Assembly (NCBI GenBank): GCA_018873225.1 | Contig: JAEILZ010000002.1 | Location: 1,302,001 to 1,366,000 of the forward strand | Origin: [Phialemoniopsis] sp. UDSM-2020 | Taxonomy: Eukaryota > Ascomycota > Sordariomycetes > Thyridiales > Thyridiaceae | Length of the DNA stretch: 64,000 nucleotides | Reading direction: 5' to 3' | Shown: positions 21,496 through 34,735 of the stretch, piece after piece | Position numbering within the stretch: the stretch's first letter is position 1 | Layout of the letters: each line of letters starts with the position of its first letter | Notes under the pieces: model-generated | What the model saw: only the letters and a program-made list of their open reading frames with translations | Database searches by the model: none | Told to the model about the DNA's origin: nothing | Made by a program: the position numbers and the translations under genes

Positions 21496-24197
21496 CGTGC
21501 CGAACGGGGCCCAGAGTCCAAGAGTCCCCGTTTTCTGGGTTTCTACGTTTCTGCGACCAGCAAAGAGATTGCGAGGCTTCCGGCACACAAAGGCTTATTT
21601 CCCCTCCTTTTTGATAACGGCGAAAATAACAAGTGCAAGCCTGTAGTGGCGTGAGATGGCGAGCTGCAGGGGATTTGAGACCTACTACGGTTGTGGCCTG
21701 TTTCTTCGGGTTCAAACAAGAGAGAGCAATGTAACGAGGGACAGTAAAGTAGGCTGATGGGGTTTGTGTAAAGTTGGGAAGCGGATAGCCGCATTTTCCC
21801 AAGAAAGCCAGGCCGGGCTTCTTCTTCTCCTCTACCTAAAGTAATCTGTGGGCTGTTCTGGTGCTGTTCCTTGGGGGTCCCCTCTTTTTTCGCTCACTCT
21901 CCCACATTCACTTTCGAGCAAACAGTTTTCAGAGCGGAAAACTCCTTCTAAGCAGGGAATCCGTCCTCTGTAGATACGTGCAAATAGGTATGGACTAGGT
22001 AGGCAGAAGAAGGGTCACCCGCTTGGCCCTGCGGGCGGGACCCCGATTCGTCGACGGACTGGGGAGGAGGGGATTGGCAAAGAAGAATGACTTTTGAGGT
22101 GAGTGGCTTGAGAGTCGGTGGTCAAGTGGTGGACCGGCACACAGGCTGGACTGGTGCGAGGTACAAGTAGCGTGGTGTGAGTGGGTAAACTTATTCAAGA
22201 TAGGTACATGATCATGCGTGCGGGTTTTGGGACGAGTTCATGTACTCGAGTTCTCCGACATACCATCTTGGATGTTCTTCCGAGCTAAAGGTGCCAAGTG
22301 TGCCAACAGAAGAATGGCTGGCTATCTTGGTAAAATGCTATGGCAAAAGTAGATGGCACCAGAAAACTAAAGTTTCAAAGAGGGAATATACTTCATGTAG
22401 GGACGGGAAAGACCCTGAAAACCGTGCAGGACGGGGACCAGAATCATTGGTCCGGGCAATCTCCTGAAGAAGATGGTAGGATCCTCTCCCCATTGCTGCT
22501 TCTTTTTCATTTTCCCTTCCTGTCATGAAGTTGATGATGTCGACTCAAACGGCTCGCAACTATTTGAGTACTTCAAGCTCCAAGCTAAACAACACCAGAC
22601 TGTAGAAACCCCAAAGTGCCCAACTGACATCTGTCCCCCGGAAGAACCGTTGATCGGTTTCACGAGTCTGTCTATGGAGTAGTGTTGCGGTTGGACTTTT
22701 TTGCTGCAATTTGCCCCCTTCGAAGTGCCTGTGGCTCTACCGTTTCAGAGGCACTAGGCACTTTTGGCTGACAAAACAATCAGAGACGGCCACTTTGCTC
22801 CGCGTTCTCCAGAAAAAAAAACACCACATCCATCCCGTTTTCAAACGGAACAGCAGGTCTAATTGCAAGTGATGTGCAAGGAGGCGACAAAGTAACCCAG
22901 CAAAAAATCCAGACGGTCAGATGAGTGGCCAAAGAGAACAACGTAATCTTACAGCTTTTCAGCCAGGTCCCACTTGTCCATCAGACCCCGTCTGTGGGAT
23001 GACTGCTGAGATGTACTCCGTAAAAACGTTGCTGATTGACGGGCTGAGGGGCTGCTGGGGTGCTGGAAGGGGGGTTGCGACAGGGCGGTCGTGCGCACGC
23101 ACAGGTGATATCATGGTCCCGTTTCGCTGGGATGCAATTCTCAAAGAATGCGATAAGGCCGCTGAAAAATTCCCATCCCTCAGCCACACGGCCAATCACA
23201 GCCACCCCACGCCGACCTACAGACACAAACCCCGAGCATCCTGTGCAACACACCTTGCACAAATGCCGCCGTGCCGTACTTGTTTTCCATCTCTTCTCCT
23301 TCTCTCTGCCGCTGTCTGAAGCATCAGGTCAAGTCTCCGAGACTAACGGAATCTTCCCGCTGTCCACCCGTTCACAGCGGCTTTCGTACGGGGGGCCAAG
23401 AAAACAATGGCGGGAGGATCGACGTTCCAGGACATGTGATTAACATTATTCCACTCAAGCCGGCGGCAGCATCTGCTTCCCTCAAGTTCCAGTAGATTCA
23501 CACCACGTCATTGCTTGAGAGAGACAGCAACGATAGTTCAGGAAAAGACCGGCCTGCCCTGGCCCAATGACAACATTGCGACATCGAAACCACTACCGAC
23601 TTTTGAGCCCAACCGATCGGCATCGCGCTACCCCTTGCGCCAACCATTACTGCCAATAGCAGCCCGACTGACTTGACATGGCCAATTCCTGTTCGCTCGA
23701 GTCATTCACCATCGTAGCATTAACATTGTTCCGGCTCTTCTCCTCTGCTATCAAGGAAAACGGTAAGCGCTAGAATACTGAAACACTTAACGGTCATGCA
23801 TCGTCTCTCTGGGATATTGTTGCTTGTTGAAAACAGCTCAGCTTGAAGTTCTTGAACGATTTAGGTATCGTGTTTCTTCGCCTTCATAGTGCCAATTCGA
23901 AAATGGACAAAAATCAATAAACTCCTCGTTCGGCCTCTTGAGAGGGGACTACTTTTCCTTTTCTTTTCTCAATTATAGAACCCAAGTCGGAATCGTCGTA
24001 GTGTATCTGTGCTATGGTATCATCGCTGGACCCAGAGGGTTCCATTCCATCCCGCTGCTCTCTAACACCCCCTTTACGTCCCTTTATCCATGCAGTCTGT
24101 CCTTTAGATAGTACCGTCCGTTGCCACAGAGTGAATGCCGCACAGTCCAAAGGTGGCCCGTCGTCATTTTCCTCCCGGCCCTAAGAATACCTGCATT

Positions 24198-27100
24198 CTA
24201 GGCGAAATATTGCTGTATAGTCTGCTGAGCCTCGGGCGAGAACTGCTGCAGCAAGGGGGCAGGATCCGTTCCTGTTTCCCTGATCAGGGTCTGCGTCGCC
24301 TCAACCACCTTGCGTGCGGCTTGACCAGACAGAGACTCGGTCTCTAATGCCTGCCCGATGTAGGTGAATATCTTAGGTGCTTGGGTCATGACTGCAGGAT
24401 GGCGTCTTTAAAAGGAGAATATCAGCATGCGCATCTACATTACCCTTGACAAGGAAGTACTTACTTGTTGATCAGTTCGGCAACAAAGGCATAGGCATAG
24501 GGCGCCGCCTCTTCGTCGTTGGTGACAGGCAGGGTTTCCACCCACTGAACAATGACATTGTCCAGATTGGCCACATTGGCTGTGTTATAGTGCAGAATCT
24601 TGGCAATGGCAGCGCAGGCGTTCTCGGTTGCGTACACATTGTCCTCGTTTCTCGCATCGGGGATCTGCACCGCCTGGAACAGGAAGGGGAGCGCGCCGCC
24701 GACAAACTGGGCCCACGGCTGGCCACCTTTGTGGGCCGCCACACCGATGCCGTACGCCGCAGCTTGGCGAATGGCAGCCGACGGGTCCTTGCACCCGTCA
24801 ATAAGTGGCTGAGTGATGTAATTGGCATAGTGGATGCTGTTTGCGCCGCAGTATTCGAGGACATCGTCCATTATACAAAGTCCCCATTGCCTCTGCGTCG
24901 TCTCGGCAGAACGGAGGAAGCCCTCGTAGGTCGACATGAGGCGCTCCCAAGGCCTGAGAAAGTCGGCGCCGTGGTACTTGAAGATGACGTGATATGCCTT
25001 GTTCATGTCTGACAGAAGAGTCTGGTCGTCCTCGATTGCCATTTGAAGCTCCTCCTCCTCGTCTTCCGCATCTTCGGCAGTCGTGTTGCGCTTGTCCTCC
25101 TCACGTTGCGCCACGCGGTCCTTGTAGTCCTCCAGAGTAGACTGCACGCTGTCGATGTACTTGGACATGTGATCCTGGGTCAGACATGCCTGTCCGAGGA
25201 CTTCAACCGACTCGTAGAAGCATTGGTACATCTCGGCCAGCGTGTCGATGGCGGGCTCGGCGCTCAGGACCTCGAGGAGCTTCTCGCATGTGCCAGCCCA
25301 GAGATTCCTTAGCTCGTTCGAGTTGTTGCCGAACGACTTCTTGACCGAGCTCAGGAGTTGTGGCACGAGCTTAGCGGACACGTAGCGTACAGGGTCGTGG
25401 AAAAAGAACGCAAGACCAGGCAAGGCGATCTTCTCCATGATATCGGGGACATAGTGTGCAAAGGCAGCCTCAAGAACCTGAGCATAGACCACAAGAAGCT
25501 CGATGGCCATGTGCTTGTCGTCCATGGTGCTGGTCTTGATCCCGATCATCTTGCCCTTCAGCGGTACCAGTTCCCAACCGTCTTCCTGCTGGATCTTCTC
25601 CACCTGGTCCTCGTCGTCCAGGAGCTGAATGTCGGCTTTGGCGCTGGCAAGTTCCAGCAGCGGCGGCATGACGTTGGGCAGGAACGGCAGGAACTCGGCG
25701 CCCATAACTCGGCACATGCGGCCCCAGCAGTGCATCAAATACTGCGCTTGGGGATCATCATCCTCGGTGATGCTAGTCTGGATGTTGGCGAGAAGCTGGA
25801 CGAGGGTCATAGCATCGTTTCCGAGACGCTCCTTGCCAACAGCGAGGGCGATCAATGTAGCACACTCCATAGCCTTGGCACGAAGGAGACGGTACTCCTT
25901 CTCGTTCTCTCGCTGGAGAACGTTGACAAGGAGCGGCATGAGTGTATCGTAATATTTGCCAAAGGCTTGCTCGGCAGCGTCTGCAATCGTCGCAATCGTA
26001 GACAGGGCCTGCTCTTGAACAAAGCGTTTCTCATTCTGAAGAAGCTGGAAAAGATGAGATAGGAGATCATCGAGGTACGGCTCCAAGATGCTCTTTTCCG
26101 CCTCTTCGCAGAAGTTGACAAGCGCGGCAGCAGCGTGTGACTTGACACGGGCCTCCGGAGAGTCGAGCACGGGAATGATTGCCTTTAGAACGGTGTCGTA
26201 ATATTCTTTCTGCATGGTCGGGGCGAAATCGGTACTCATTTGGCCCAGAGCATTGCAGCCTGCCCAGCGCACACGGGGGTGAGGATCTTTGAGGGCAGGG
26301 ACGACAAGATCCAGAACCTGTCTGAGCTCACCCACCATGAGATCACGGCAACCTTCGGAAATGGCGGAGATGGCCATGAGCGCTGCGTGGCGATCCCGCC
26401 AGGCCGACGATGTCATCATCCGGGGCAGCCAGGCAAAGATCGGGGCGAGAATGGTAGCACCACCAAGCTTGTTGGCCAGTCTGTCCATGCATTGCTCACC
26501 AGCAACATGGTTGAGATCGCTCTCCTCCTGATCGAGCTACAAGGCGGGATTAGCACGAGTTTGTGACCTGCACACAAGCGAAAAACTTACATCGTCAGAG
26601 TCCAGCCACTCTGCAGCATCATCATCATCCTCCCCCAGATCTGTCATCAGGCTTAGACACTGGGTGATCATGTCGCTGACATACGAAGGATCCTTCTTGC
26701 ACATCGAGGGCGCGTAGTCCGCGAAAGTGGCCATCAGCTCCAGGGCGTTTTGGCGGCAGAGGTCAGACAGCTCCTTATCCTGGATGACCGAAATGCTGAA
26801 TTGGACGAGGTTGTGGAACAGAGTCTTGAACATCTTGGGTGACGTCTCGGCGAGATCGATGAGGGCAACGAGCGCTTTGCTCAGGTCTATCGAGTCGTGA
26901 CTATCCTTGATGGGCGGTAGAATATTGAGGACTTCGGGTAACAAAGCAAAATACTTGGTCTGGTTCCTCTTGGTGAGGCTCCGGAAGAAGGCTGCGAATG
27001 CCTCCATTGCCGCGAGTCGGACCTATTGGTGTTGTGTTAGCATTTCGAGGTCAAAATCAAAGGCAAAAGAAACCTAAACGCAGCACGTACAGCGACAGAA

Positions 27101-27802
27101 TCGTCCTTGAAACCGCGAGCAAAAGCTTGGGCTACAGCGTCTTCATGTTGCTTCTCAATGACACCAGGAGTCGTCGTGAAGACTCGGAAGGCGGTCTCCC
27201 TCTTGCCAGCATCGGGCGCAATGCTGAGCTCGAACAGAACGCCGAGCAGATCGGCCCATGTGTTGTCTAGTGACGCTCAAGTCAGCCCATAATTCGGTAG
27301 AGTTTGTTAGATATTCGAGCGGATACACACCGTTCTCGGAATACTGCCTCGCAATCTCGGCAACAGCATCGCTGATCTTGTTCCTGACAGGCCGATCTGT
27401 CTCGGCTGCGAGAGTTTCGAGGAGCTTTTGGCGAATGATAGCGGCCTGGTCGTTGGCCAGAGAGATGAACAAGTCAACATTTTCGCCTTTGTCGTTCTTG
27501 CGCGTTTTGGATGCAATCCGCCGGAAAATGAGGGCAGCAAAAGTGCGTATCTGTGCAGGGACTTGTCGTTAGCGGTGCGCTCAAGCGACAATCACTGTCT
27601 GTGGAGAGTTTGCGCGTACTGATGCGTCTCCTTGCCCACCGATCTGCTCTACTAGTCCCATAAGCAGGACTTCTGGGCGCGTGAGGGTCCAGTTGTTGTG
27701 AAGGTGCTCCTCGGCCTGGGAGCGGACAGAGTTGTCCGAAGACTGAAGAGCCTGCAGGAGCTGGCCAAGCTCGGCGGTGACCTCAGCTGGAAGCATAGAC
27801 AT
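24198..27802 (-). CDS. kap121: Karyopherin Kap121/Pse1 (importin beta-3)
   Basis: Six exons reading leftward, 27802-27620, 27550-27331, 27266-27091, 27022-26591, 26536-24465 and 24405-24198, give 1096 residues, close to the usual 1090 of the family. The protein carries cargo such as ribosomal proteins and transcription factors into the nucleus through HEAT-repeat binding and RanGTP release. The whole length is HEAT repeats. Diagnostic blocks are DDDDAAEWLDSDD followed by a short acidic run, DPHPRVRWAGCNALGQMSTDF, AAAALVNFCEEAEKSILEPYLD, YYDTLMPLLVNVL, AMECATLIALAVGKERL, and MEKIALPGLAFFFHDPVRY near the middle, all as in yeast Pse1. Two ATGs two codons apart (27802 and 27796) could start it; I chose the first. 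The 59-base last intron has an AAG acceptor. It is tandem with wc-1 and shares a 2.06 kb divergent upstream region with sds23. Confidence 0.95.
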
Positions 27803-29287
27803 GATGGACGTGATGAAGCGCAAAGGCGACTGAGATGTTGAAGAATCGCTCGGTGTTAGATGGGATCCAGACCCCAAGTCGAGGTACGAAACTTGGTGGT
27901 CGTACTCGGTTGGCGGCCAGCTTCGTTTCTCAGGATGGGTGCAGGGTAGCCGCCGTGGTTGCGAATTGCGGGGGTTGTCCTTTGAAAGAAAGTGACTTGG
28001 CGCGCAACAAAGGGACGGGAGGACGCCGCAGAGAGTGTGCTAATAACGATGGGAGATGTTGTTTTTTAAGATCGGAATTATAATCTTGTTGCCGTGTGCT
28101 CGGAAGGTGAGGTTGAAGACGCGGCGGTCCTTGGTCCCAAACACGGTCGGGTAGAAGGGCGGGGTGAGGTGAAAGGGAAAAAAAGTCAAGGATTGGCGTG
28201 GAAATTGTCAATATTTTGACAAGGTTGTCGCGTGGAGGGGCAGCAGCCCAGTAATTTTTTGCCCTTTCTCTCGTCAAAGAAGTGCTGATAATTTTTGTGA
28301 TAAGAGAGATCCAGGATCCAGGATTCAGCCCGCCATGCCAACCCTTGCACAATTCGAATGGTTACGACCAGCAAGACAAGGAAACATGATCCATGGAGGG
28401 CAAATGCGATCAAGGGATTGATTTAAAGCGCGGTCACCAAAATTAGATAGCTACGGTACCTGAAGGGTATTGAAGTCAAAGATCAAATGAGTACTTCCGC
28501 CATAGGCTGCCTAGGTACTCTACGAGGCAAGGTCGCCGGGTTTGCTTGGCGGGCGGGGCGCCGCTCTCAATACTCGAAAACCAATCCTTTGGACCTTTGG
28601 AGAACAAAGACAATGAGTTTGGGAGATGGCCTGAAGGAAGAGGGGAAAAGGCAGTATTGATTTGGGTCGTAATCATCAATCAAGTCAGTGTAGCCAAAGC
28701 TCAGGAATTGCCTATCTTGGTCATTGGGCAGCGCGCATTCTGGCATCGCCTACAGGAGTGTGGATTCGTCTCTTCGAGAAGCGCTCGACTTACTTTACCC
28801 AAGTACCTTGCGCCCGAGGGATAATCCTGAGTGATAGTTACCTACTTACGAATTCAATTGCATCGAGAAGGGCCAACCGTCAACTAATCTGTCACCCACT
28901 TACTGCTGTACCGTACCAACATCACCAGACAAGGTATTTCATCAGCCCGGACCGTGTGCGGGAGGACCACACCACGTAACCCCACTAAACGATCACATGC
29001 ATACAATCGGTGGCTGAGACGCCCAAGTGAAATGTCGAGACTTCGCAAAGCTGCTGGGGAGGGAAAGGTGCCTTTCCGCCAATAGCCGTGGGTCTGAGAC
29101 AAATCCGGCACCTTACCTAGGTACTTGGCCCGTTCCTGTTGGCTTTATCCATATCCATGCTTCTGCAAATTTGAAGCTGTCGGGCAATGTATTGGAAATT
29201 CGACATTGAAATCTGGTGCAAGGCTCTTATCTTATCAATGCCATCATTGCCTGTGCTGCATGTGGTGGTGCTTGATCTTTCATGACA

Positions 29288-29306
29288 TACTTTACTTAGT
29301 AAAGTA
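29288..29306. repeat. Perfect inverted repeat, copy 1
   Basis: Arms TACTTTAC and GTAAAGTA are separated by TTA. A near-identical structure with one extra loop base lies at 35418-35437. Confidence 0.8.
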
Positions 29307-29608
29307 CTGTCCTTCGTAGAAGTCCAGAGATCTCTTACTTGGGCTGCGATGAGGGCTGTTTCGTAAGAGGACGACGTTCGGGGTGTCGTACGATAACTAC
29401 AACACATCAAAGACAAGCAAAAGGGTGTCTTTGAACGTAAGTATTTGTTTTTACCTCAAACTATTTGACGCGTATCGCCGCAAAACGGCATTGTGAGGTG
29501 TTCTGGGACCGCGAAGCTCGTCTTGGCTTTCACAACTCTCACCCCACTCTTGGGTGTCATGCGCCGCCTCAGTGCTGAGAGCTCTGGACTTGCCCAGTAA
29601 TTGTGTAC

Positions 29609-29631
29609 CACCACCACCACCACCACCACTA
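29609..29631. repeat. CAC triplet tract in the likely sds23 leader
   Basis: About seven CAC/ACC triplets in a row, 230 bases before the sds23 start, in a region that is otherwise C/T-rich. Confidence 0.75.
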
Positions 29632-29862
29632 CTCATACCTACCTCATACTCGACTCGCCTCCAATTTTCCCCTCGCCATAGCTACCCGTCATATCCTCAA
29701 CTTCTCCTCCTTCATCGACCAGCGTCTTTGTCAGAGCAGACCACCCAACAACTTGAACTAAACCCAAGTCGCATCGAGATTCATTGACCGTACACTGCTG
29801 GGTTAGCAGCTTCTATACGCCTCCGCAACCATCATACCACGGGCCTTCTCTAGCCCTTGATC

Positions 29863-31559
29863 ATGGACCCGACATCACCGCCGCAAGGCAAAGCGGTGCC
29901 CGCGGCACCGAACAGCAACACCTCGTCCGGATCCGTGGAGCGATCAAATTCTCAATCCAGCCTGCACAGATCCGGCCATGCTTCCTCTCACCGGCAGAGC
30001 TTCGCCGAAAACCTACGCAACCCTCCTCCTTCCCCGCGCCAGCAAAGGCATCCTTCCTTCACCCAAGCTGCAGTTCAGGAGCTCCTCAACCACCCACCTC
30101 AAGGGCGGCAGCCCAACCCCCGCTTCGTTGGCAGAGACTGGCGCGACGTCGCCGTTGGCGAATTGATCTCGCCGGATGACGTCAAGTGGGTGGATTTGGA
30201 TACAAGCGTCGAAGAAGCAACCATGGTGCGACACCCGCCGGGTCCGTCTGAAGATGAATTCCAGAGAGCCGGGCTAACCTTGAACAACAGACACTTGTTA
30301 GAAACACGCCGCCTGGAGTTGTCCTGGTGCGCGAAGACCCCTCGTCCAAGAAGGCGGTCTCGACTTTTGACTACAACGACCTCAACTCGTACCTCCTGGT
30401 CGTCGTTGGGCTGGCCAAGCCGGATGAGGAGCACGTCAAGCTATGTGACGACATAGCCAGCAGGGCTCGCGATCGCATTGCCATTCCGATTCGTGACATC
30501 CAGTCGTTATGTCGCAAGGAGACCCTCGTTTCCATCCCCGCTGACCAGAATCTGGCACAAGCCATCGAGATATTCGGAAGTGGAATTCACCAGATCCTCA
30601 TTACCGATCAGAACTCGGCGGTAATAGGAGCTCTCAGTCAGCTGAAAGTGGTCGAATTCTTTTGGAACGAACGAGTCAATTTCCCTGTGATCGACAGGCT
30701 GTACCCCGTCACCTTGACGGAGCTTCAGCTCGGTTCGCAACAAATCATTGCCATCAAGTAAGTGAGAGTCTACCGCTGTCTGTACGAGATGACATACTGA
30801 CCATAATTTGCACGCAGCGGCGACAGCCAGCTCTCCGATGCCTTGACGCTGATGAACAACGAGGGCCTCACTTCGGTCGCTGTCGTAGACAACGGGCTGA
30901 ACGTGGTAGGCAACATCTCCACTGCAGACGTCAAGCACTTGACCTCAGCAACAAGTCTCCCGCTTCTACAGCAGTCGTGCATGCACTTCATCTCCGTCAT
31001 CCTCACCGAGCGTGGCGTCGAAAAGGGTCGTGACTCGTTCCCCGTCTTCTACGTAAACCCGTACTCGACGCTCATGCACACTGTCGCAAAACTCGTCGCA
31101 ACACAGTCGCACCGCATGTGGGTGGTGCAGTCCGCAAGTCCCTCTCCCAGCGCCCCTGCAACACCTCTACTCGCCCCCGTCAAACCTGCGTCCTCCTCGT
31201 CGACCACCTCAGCACCAAGCAACACCTCCGGCACAAACTTGACGCCTTCTACGGGCGGCGCGACTCGCGACACTACCGTCATTCTTCCAAGCCCGGGCAA
31301 TACCTCCGCGCCGCAGTCACCTCTTCCGTCTCCCGGGTTCGCCACTTCGGTCCCGGCTGCTGCTATGCCCGGCGCGCACCTGTCCGGAAAGCTCACAGGC
31401 GTGGTCTCGCTGACCGATATCCTCAATGTGTTTGCCAAGCAGTCCGGCCTGAACCCGTCGGATCCCGGCGAGCAGCGTGCTCGGAGGAGACGCAGTAGCA
31501 GCAGCTCCCTGCGGCCAAGTATTGATAGTTCAAGGGCTAGCACAGACATGAGGAGGTGA
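29863..31559 (+). CDS. sds23: Sds23-type CBS-domain phosphatase regulator
   Basis: Three exons, 29863-30225, 30291-30757 and 30818-31559, give 523 residues. The product belongs to the Sds23/Moc1 family, CBS-domain proteins that inhibit PP2A-type phosphatases and link glucose or nutrient state to cell-cycle progression. Residues 1-95 are Ser/Pro/Arg-rich and disordered. The family signature spans about 100-345: [65 protein letters not shown], and [17 protein letters not shown] at the CBS repeats. The C-terminal third has a long Ser/Thr/Pro-rich insert, then [18 protein letters not shown] closing the last CBS unit and an Arg/Ser-rich tail. Intron 1 has an unusual GTGCGA donor. Convergent with inp1. 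Confidence 0.92.
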
Positions 31560-32297
31560 TCCTAGGAGACGGCAGGTGCTAATAGACCGGTCGACTGTTG
31601 CTACCCTCCTGGAAGCAGACAGACAGAGCGAGGCAAGGCAGCATGGGGGTAGCAATTTTCAGCGACAGCTTGAGAGCTGGGGGAACAGGGGGAATCAACG
31701 CACCAATTTCATGGTGGAGATGTCTGGGATACCGAAACGCTTCAGGACCGGGACAGTGCCAAGATGGAACGGCTGTAGGGGGCAGGTCGAGTTATTGAAG
31801 ATGAAGAGGTTCACCGTCATGAAGATACAGCAAGGCAACGTTCTCGTCATGATTACAAGTTTTGTAATTAGGTTTTTAGCATTGGGGATTTTCTACCACC
31901 CATCCCAGACAGGGAGAATTGAGCTCCCCAAAAAGCAAGTGCCGGGCAAGACATCATAGATGCCACTCAAGACCTCCTTTTCCAAATGCAGACCGATGTT
32001 TACGAGCACACAGTACGCAAGTCGATAGCGACTATTCGTTCCAACGCCCGCGTTATGCTCGCTCCGTGTACAAATAGAAATGTGCTCCGCGCGACCCCCG
32101 TGTCAGGTGGGTTTCCGTTAATGATACATTAAAAAGAGGTTATACAAGTACAAGATAGTTTTCAAGGGATGTTTTGGATATTAGGTAAGGTTGCAGTCGT
32201 TGGTAGGAGATAGGATGAGTATGGCTCCTCTTTATAAGAGAGCCCTCAGCGAGCCCATCGCTCTCGAGGGGGAGCCGGACGGCGGAGAGACCGCCCT
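31560..32297. other. Convergent intergenic region (sds23 / inp1)
   Basis: This holds the two 3' UTRs. No gene, RNA or repeat is visible. Confidence 0.55.
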
Positions 32298-34735
32298 CTA
32301 GTCGACCTCCCAGCTCCGTCCGGAGCCCGACGAGCTCGAAGGGCGGGACTCGCGCTCTGCGACGCCCTCGCGCGTCTTGCTCGAGACAGGCGCTACACTC
32401 GCCCGCCGCCTGAAAACGGGCGAATAGTCGTCGTCCTCCTCCGTCCACGGGTACATGCCGGCGTCGCTGTGGTCTGTGTAGTCCCACTGCACAGGGATGT
32501 GCTCGCCAGCCTGGCCCTGCCCGAAGACGAGGCCGCGCCACTCGCCCGCCGCGATGCGTGCGGCGACCTTGAGCATGAGGTTGATGAGGTGGGACGGTGG
32601 GGACATCAGGATCTCGCAGGTCTTGTGGATAATGGCGCCCGGGATGCGGCGGACGGCCTCGAGACGGGTCGTGGGGCGGGAGATGGTGCGCCGCTGGGCC
32701 GGCGGAGAGAAGAGGTTGGCGGCCGGCGGGAGAGGGGAGAGGGCACGGTGGCGATTGGAAAGGGAGAGCGAGGCCGTGGTAGCGCGGTGGCGAACCTGGG
32801 GCCGGGATGAAGCGACAGCGCTTGATACCGCACGCGCCTCTGGGTCAGACGGTGGAAGGGTGATGGTATCGTCTTGAGATTCGTCAGGGGCTACGCTTGA
32901 CTCGATATCGGGCTTCTCAGCGTCCTCGTAGACTGAAGACGTAGCAGAGGAGCTACCGATGCTGAGTATGTCGGCCCCAGTAGGACTCAGACCCCAAGCT
33001 TCGGCTTGTGTTGGGGTAGCCGTTGCTTCCGACGTGTCCCTCTGGTGAGCTGCCACCACATGCTTTGGCAAGCGGATGTTCTCGTGAGGATATGGGAAAG
33101 TCTCGGGCGAGCCGGTGCTCGAGATGGGCGGGGATGGCGGCAATGGCGTAATCGGGGACAGCCACGACTGCACACTATGGAATGATTCTGTGGGAGAGTT
33201 GGATTCTGTCGCCTCTGACGACTCGCTCGCCGAGGGCTGCCGTCTCACCTTGGACGGAGGGGAAGAGTGAAGGGTAAGCTGAGGCGGGGCCGTGACGGAG
33301 CGCCGGGCTTGCAGCCGGGCAAAGCTGGTCAGTCTCTTGGATGTTGTACGCATCAGACCGGTGCCCTCCAAGGTGGTCGGGGATATGTCACCGAATTCTT
33401 CCTCCACGCTCTCGAGTATCTCGGGCTCCTCTTGTACTTTCAGTACATTCAAAGTCGGTAGACCATCATGTTCTTGAGATTCTTCCGGAACATGAGGAAG
33501 CTCATCAGGCCCAGAAAACTCGTGGTCCGGATGAAGGGTCCCCGCAGTCTTTTCCGATGGCGACACGGCCTCAACGTGTGACAATTCCTGTGCTGCAACA
33601 GCATTGATAGGTTCGGGTACCGGAGAAGCTGCTTCCACTTCTTGGCTTTGCTCTTCTAACATGACCGAGGGCTCTTCTTCCCCTAAGAATGTGGAGCTCT
33701 CCTCTTCTGCGAGTACCAAGGGTTCTTCTTGTGAGGTGACTTCAGCTATTTCCTGATGGGACCTCTGATCCGGTACTGCATGCGCCTGCGCAACTACTTC
33801 AAGATCATGTTCGACTGCTGAATGCCCCTCTTCCTTTGGTGATTCCAGAATTGGCTTCTCCTCGGGTACTCTGAGCTCGATTTCCTCCACCAAAGACTTG
33901 ACAGGTGGACTTTTGTACCGCTCGGCCTCGTCCCGTGGAGTTCTTGTGGGTGTCTCCAGTTGCAGTGACGGAAGCTGCACATTGTCCCGAGTTCTGGCCT
34001 TGGGTGTCTTCTCGACGGGAGTATCCGGTGTGGGTGGTAATTGGACCGGGGTTGTTCGTTGGACTGGCGTCCACGGCCGCTTCTTGACCGGAGTTTGGGG
34101 GCGTTCAGGAAGTATGACGGTGAAAGCTCTCTGGAAAGGGCAAGGCGTCTTCTCGAATTGCAAGACTTGCTCAAGGACATGCCTCAAAGTTTGTGCTCGT
34201 TGGTCGCTGTCTGCGTCACCAACCGGTATTTCTATTCGCCAGTATTGCGGTCTCCGTATTTGTAGGATGAATTTGCTCGATACCTCGTCGATACACCAGC
34301 ATTGGCTCTTGGGAAGAATAGGTTGCAATGCTGAACCGCAGCTCAGGAACGCGACGGAACCGGGGGCTCGGTAAATACAAAAAGAGCCTATCCACCGAAA
34401 TCGTCCGACATCAGCAACGTGCCAGGGCAAGGTTACGCAGCGGCAGTTTTGTACTCACCAACAGCAATGGTTCGTTCCAGCTGAGAAGACCATGGCAATG
34501 ACCCAGGTTCTACCTCAAAGGCGGCGCCGCCCTTGGCGCCAATAGCAAAATTTCGAGGTCCGGCCGTGAAGGCCACGATCTTCGCAGACGGGTGAACATA
34601 CAACGTCTCGACAACGCCATCTGTGACCGATGTTGAGGAGGAGCCAGGTGATCCGGGCGCGGCCGAGGCCACCGGCGCAGTGAAGACTCGGCGCGGTCCC
34701 GACAAGGGTGCGCCGACTGGTCTTGGGCGGTCCAT
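32298..34735 (-). CDS. inp1: Inheritance of peroxisomes protein 1 (Inp1)-like
   Basis: Two exons reading leftward, 34735-34459 and 34387-32298, give 788 residues; the intron is 71 bases. Inp1 tethers peroxisomes to the cell cortex in yeast. The conserved N-terminal domain is clear: ETLYVHPSAKIVAFTAGPR, PGSLPWSSQLERTIAVG, IYRAPGSVAFLSCGSALQPI, WCIDEVSSKFILQIRRPQYW. The middle and C-terminal parts are Glu/Pro/Ser-rich and disordered, with basic segments and MSPPSHLINLMLKVAARIA near residue 700. The reading frame runs on to 34789 but begins there with GTG directly after a TGA, so the first ATG at 34735 is used; 18 residues could be added only by a missed upstream exon. The cortex and peroxisome role is inferred from the family. 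Confidence 0.78.

Larger units (their letters stand above)
20927..24197. other. 3.3 kb region upstream of wc-1
   Basis: Everything between the wc-1 start and the stop of the Kap121 gene, which is transcribed in the same direction. It holds the uORF (20923-21072), four GATCG elements (21043-21259), a hexanucleotide CTGGGA tract near 21474-21495 and a TACTCCGTA copy (23014-23022). A long ORF at 21143-21802 begins with TTG. No gene is convincing; a long regulated promoter and leader is the simplest reading. Confidence 0.55.
27803..29862. other. Divergent promoter region (kap121 / sds23)
   Basis: A 2.06 kb region between two divergent genes. It contains a palindrome (29288-29306), a CTAGGTA-type element near 29115-29123 and a CAC-triplet tract (about 29609-29631) in the likely sds23 leader. 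No coding sequence is convincing. Confidence 0.55.

Noticed and set aside
21143..21802. 219-codon minus-strand ORF upstream of wc-1
   Set aside because: Starts with TTG and is Ser/Pro/Leu-rich from C/T-rich leader sequence; no family features.
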